From Oscillospiraceae bacterium (GTDB taxonomy: Bacteria > Bacillota > Clostridia > Oscillospirales > Oscillospiraceae), in assembly GCA_902761635.1 (NCBI GenBank), contig CACWLG010000006.1:1-35468 (forward strand): a stretch of 35,468 nt of DNA, given 5' to 3'. The notes under the pieces were generated by a model. That model was not told the origin of the DNA. It saw nothing but the letters and a program-made list of their open reading frames with translations, and ran no database searches. Position 1 is the stretch's first letter. Each line of letters opens with the position of its first letter. The translations under genes were made by a program, and so were the position numbers. Below, in pieces: positions 33,125 through 35,468 of this stretch.

Positions 33125-33296
33125 TCCGAACCTCCATTCGGCGCTGGCCGTTACAGATTGAAGATCTGCCTCAGCCTCTCAGGCAAGGTAGGCCGTTCGA
33201 TCTCTGCCTCCCGGCAGATGGGCGCTGAGCTTGTGCGGCTGAGAGCGGATACATGAAAATCAGAAGAAGTTTTCAGTCAGTTTGATAATCTAAGTC
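33125..33296. other. Intergenic stretch without a recognisable gene
   Basis: This is the first part of the 305-nt gap between divergent genes. It contains a short stem CTGCC-TCCC-GGCAG and a TGCCT/AGGCA dyad with CTCTCAGG between. The latter briefly resembles part of a glycine riboswitch, but the rest of that aptamer is absent. I cannot support any RNA or coding feature here. Confidence 0.4.
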
Positions 33297-33325
33297 TTGC
33301 CATGACATGAAAACAAGTGTATGAT
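33297..33325 (+). promoter_or_regulatory. Sigma-A promoter of the EAL-domain gene
   Basis: TTGCCA (33297-33302), a 17-bp spacer and TATGAT (33320-33325). The leader is about 97 nt. I looked for a GEMM c-di-GMP riboswitch in it and saw none of the conserved core. Confidence 0.65.
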
Positions 33326-33429
33326 ATGTCTGCAGGAAATACAGGCACCGGATACGATTATGCGGTCAATCGGATAAAACCGAGGTTCCCGCTGTAAAGA
33401 AAAGCCTTAAGATAGTTGAGGACGGAGAT

Positions 33430-35181
33430 ATGTATATCTTTCCAGAAGAGATGCGAAAAAGCTACGAGAGCAGCCCGATTTCCTTCGTTTACTATCAGGA
33501 GATTGAGGGGAAGGCCGTACCGCTGCTGGCCTCGGAAGGCTTCTGCAGGAATACGGGCATGGACCGAGAAAACCTGCTCACATGGCTCTCAGAGGGGATG
33601 TATGAGCGCATGCACCCGGACGATGTGGGCGTCATGGTAAAAATCAGCCAGGAATTTTTACATCGGGAAGGTCCCTATGATGTCGTCTTCCGCTGCCGGA
33701 TTGGAAACGATTATCAATACATCCATGGCTTTGGACAATGGCAGCGCATGCCCGATGGCACTGAGCTGCCGGTCATCAACTATCTGAATGTGACGAAGAC
33801 AAAGGAAAAGATGGTGACCGTTACAGAAAACTATGATCTTTTCCGGAAGGATCTGTTTTACACAGATCCGCTGACGGGGCTGCCGAATCTCAATTATCTG
33901 CATGAGTTCGGAGATGAGCGCGTGCGTGTGCTTCGCGTCCTGAATAAAACACCTGTCGTGATTTTTTCGGACGTCTACTCCATGCAGTCCTACAACAACC
34001 AGTACGGCGTGCAGGAAGGGGACGAGCTGCTGCGCCTTGTCGCAGCTTCCCTGAAGGGGGAATTTCCGGAGGCGCTGTTGGTCCGCGGAGCAAACGACCA
34101 CTTCATCCTGGTGACTGAATTGGAGAGCCGGGAAAAGCTGACCGTGGGACTGGAGCGGGCCAATCAGCGGATAAAAAAAGAAGCGAAAGGCGTTACTTCC
34201 GGCATCCGGGCCGGTATCTGCGGAGTGCGGGAAGGGCAAACCGCCACCGAGGCGCTGGACCATGCAAGGCATGCGCTGCGGCGCATCAACAATGATATGA
34301 CGCGAACCTGGGCGTTCTTCTCTCAGGAGGCGGACGACCGGTATTGGAAAGAGCGCTATATCATCGAGAACTTTGAAAGGGCACTGGAAAGCCAGTGGAT
34401 CAAGGTTTACTATCAGGGGATCACGCGTGTTTGCACCCAGAAGATCGCAGCCTTTGAGGCTCTGGCACGCTGGGTGGATCCTGTGCGCGGGATCATCTCA
34501 CCGGCAGAGTTTATTCCGACGCTTCAGCAGTATCATCAACTGTACAAGCTGGATCTGTATATGCTGGAACAGGTGTGCCGGGATATCCCGAAGCGGTATG
34601 AAAACGGCCTGCCGCTTGTCCCGATCTCAATAAACTTCTCCAGGCAGGATTTCGATCATACGGATATAGTGGCCAGAATGAATGAACTGTATGAGAAATA
34701 TGAGCTTGACAAGTATGTGAGCAGGGATTATCTCATCGTGGAGATCACAGAGCAGGATATGGCGACCGGCGAGGAACGCTTTCGTGAGCAGATCCGACGG
34801 ATTCAGGATAACGGCTACGGTCTGTGGCTGGACGACTTCGGAAGCGGGTATTCCTCCATCAACATGTTCAGCCAGTTTCATTTTGACCTCATCAAATACG
34901 ATATGGAGCTGCTGCGCCACCTGGATGACAATAACGGTGTAAACCGCATTATCCTGAAGGAACTGGTCTGCATTGCCAAACAGTTGAAGCTGCATACACT
35001 GGTCGAAGGGCTTGAGGATGAAGACCAGCTCCGCTTCATACGGGATATAGAATGCGAGCTTGCGCAGGGCTATTATTACTGCCGGCCGGAGCCGCTGGAT
35101 GATATCCTGTTTCGCATGAACGGAGGTCAGAAGATGAAGCCCTGCGAAACCAGGGAAGAGAGAGAAGCGTTTCGCAGTTGA
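33430..35181 (+). CDS. PAS-like/degenerate GGDEF/EAL protein, probable c-di-GMP phosphodiesterase
   Basis: This 583-residue cytosolic protein has an N-terminal PAS-like region (about 1-130, with YERMHPDDV). A GGDEF domain follows (about 150-300), whose active-site loop reads RGANDHF where GGDEF should be, so cyclase activity is unlikely. The EAL domain (about 310-570) keeps its catalytic motifs: FEALARW (about 341), INFSRQDF, EITEQD, LDDFGSGYSS (about 466) and VEGLEDEDQ, with QGYYYCRPEP at the end. This points to hydrolysis of c-di-GMP, with the degenerate GGDEF possibly binding GTP as a control. There is no membrane helix. The start follows GGACGGAGAT. No partner gene is adjacent; the window ends soon after. 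Confidence 0.9.
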   Translation: MYIFPEEMRKSYESSPISFVYYQEIEGKAVPLLASEGFCRNTGMDRENLLTWLSEGMYERMHPDDVGVMVKISQEFLHREGPYDVVFRCRIGNDYQYIHGFGQWQRMPDGTELPVINYLNVTKTKEKMVTVTENYDLFRKDLFYTDPLTGLPNLNYLHEFGDERVRVLRVLNKTPVVIFSDVYSMQSYNNQYGVQEGDELLRLVAASLKGEFPEALLVRGANDHFILVTELESREKLTVGLERANQRIKKEAKGVTSGIRAGICGVREGQTATEALDHARHALRRINNDMTRTWAFFSQEADDRYWKERYIIENFERALESQWIKVYYQGITRVCTQKIAAFEALARWVDPVRGIISPAEFIPTLQQYHQLYKLDLYMLEQVCRDIPKRYENGLPLVPISINFSRQDFDHTDIVARMNELYEKYELDKYVSRDYLIVEITEQDMATGEERFREQIRRIQDNGYGLWLDDFGSGYSSINMFSQFHFDLIKYDMELLRHLDDNNGVNRIILKELVCIAKQLKLHTLVEGLEDEDQLRFIRDIECELAQGYYYCRPEPLDDILFRMNGGQKMKPCETREEREAFRS

Positions 35182-35206
35182 AGCTCGAGCGCGGATGCGC
35201 TGTATT

Positions 35207-35251
35207 CCGGCAAGGCTCTGCCGGGGCTGACAACAGTGAATACTGTTCTTT
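35207..35251 (+). terminator. Tandem hairpins after the EAL-domain gene
   Basis: CCGGCA (35207-35212) pairs with TGCCGG (35219-35224), and AACAGT (35232-35237) pairs with ACTGTT (35242-35247) around GAAT, followed by CTTT. Together they form a moderate terminator region 26-70 nt after the stop codon. Confidence 0.45.
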
Positions 35252-35331
35252 GACAGAAAGCCGACCCGGCATTTCGAGCAGAAACTGCGCGAGACAAGGC
35301 GGCTGTCGCAGAGCAAAAAGAATATATAGAG

Positions 35332-35365
35332 AGATTCCCGATCGTTCAATGCCGATCGGGAATCT
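35332..35365. terminator. Perfect 13-bp hairpin near the window end
   Basis: AGATTCCCGATCG (35332-35344) pairs perfectly with CGATCGGGAATCT (35353-35365) around an 8-nt loop. No long T-run follows. It may terminate convergent genes or belong to a palindromic repeat. The final 100 bases hold no gene that I can support and end in GATTCGCTTCGCTCAC, a sequence style common in clostridial intergenic repeats. Confidence 0.45.
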
Positions 35366-35468
35366 ATTGGGCAACACCGCACAATCCGCCTTCGGCATCT
35401 CCTGGAAAATTTGTGCCCTGATTTCGAGCCTTTTTCTTGAGGTACACAATACGATTCGCTTCGCTCAC

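Noticed and set aside
32520-33136. Identical GGAGGTTCGGAA before both small membrane-protein genes
   Set aside because: Half of the match is the Shine-Dalgarno itself and the rest is short enough to be chance; nothing else around the two starts is similar.
33165-33240. Possible glycine riboswitch, from CTCTCAGGCAAGG
   Set aside because: The required upstream GAGAG and CCGAAGG-type core are absent, and the orientation does not fit a downstream glycine gene.
33326-33429. c-di-GMP (GEMM) riboswitch in the leader of the EAL gene
   Set aside because: None of the conserved GEMM core elements were found in the 97-nt leader.

Overview
The window looks like chromosome of an endospore-forming, anaerobic, high-GC gut-type clostridium (Oscillospiraceae or a relative). 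This is inferred from a pro-SigK-type sporulation sigma factor, the Firmicutes gene order rimP-nusA-rnpM(ylxR)-ylxQ-infB, strong AGGAGG ribosome binding sites, near-consensus sigma-A promoters, a phosphoketolase, a 2-hydroxyacyl-CoA dehydratase-type cluster and a BspA-like surface protein. I see no rRNA, tRNA, CRISPR array, transposase or phage gene. Genus and species cannot be assigned by eye.

Layout. 1-360: palindromic repeat, two hairpins (one a strong terminator of an off-window gene) and a promoter. 361-4395: a 1344-residue secreted protein with beta-solenoid, MBG-like, InlB-type and BspA-LRR-like parts. 4479-4742: an 87-residue PepSY protein that starts with a textbook double-glycine bacteriocin-type leader. 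4818-8377 (minus): a heterodimeric ABC exporter with one degenerate ATP site. 8620-9318: sigK. 9510-9938: a small four-helix membrane protein. 10098-10778: an AIM24/TIGR00266 protein. 10984-13660 (minus): a CAT/condensation-fold acyltransferase-like protein and an unusual leucine carboxyl methyltransferase-STAS fusion. Divergent from these, 14051-16249 encodes a Cache-HAMP-SpoIIE phosphatase, the kind of enzyme that acts on STAS proteins. 16420-17253: a VanY-type D,D-carboxypeptidase.

17440-22089 is the translation/transcription operon rimP-nusA-rnpM-ylxQ-infB, with a UUCG-capped terminator in its leader (probable attenuator). 22283-23554 is a second acyltransferase-like protein that aligns without gaps to the first over its first 120 residues. 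An 80-nt sequence able to fold into a three-way junction lies between it and the phosphoketolase gene (23885-26275, minus). 26612-32715 is a five-gene redox operon from a perfect consensus promoter: an FAD/4Fe-4S NfnB-like oxidoreductase, a HypA-like protein, two 2-hydroxyacyl-CoA dehydratase-family subunits and a 60-residue membrane peptide. It has no hydrogenase and no archerase activator in view. The window ends with a small two-helix membrane protein (minus) and a PAS/degenerate-GGDEF/EAL c-di-GMP phosphodiesterase.

The best candidates for undescribed biology are the double-glycine-leader PepSY protein, the methyltransferase-STAS/SpoIIE module with its acyltransferase neighbour, and the dehydratase-like redox operon. 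All functional statements are from motif reading; no database search was run.
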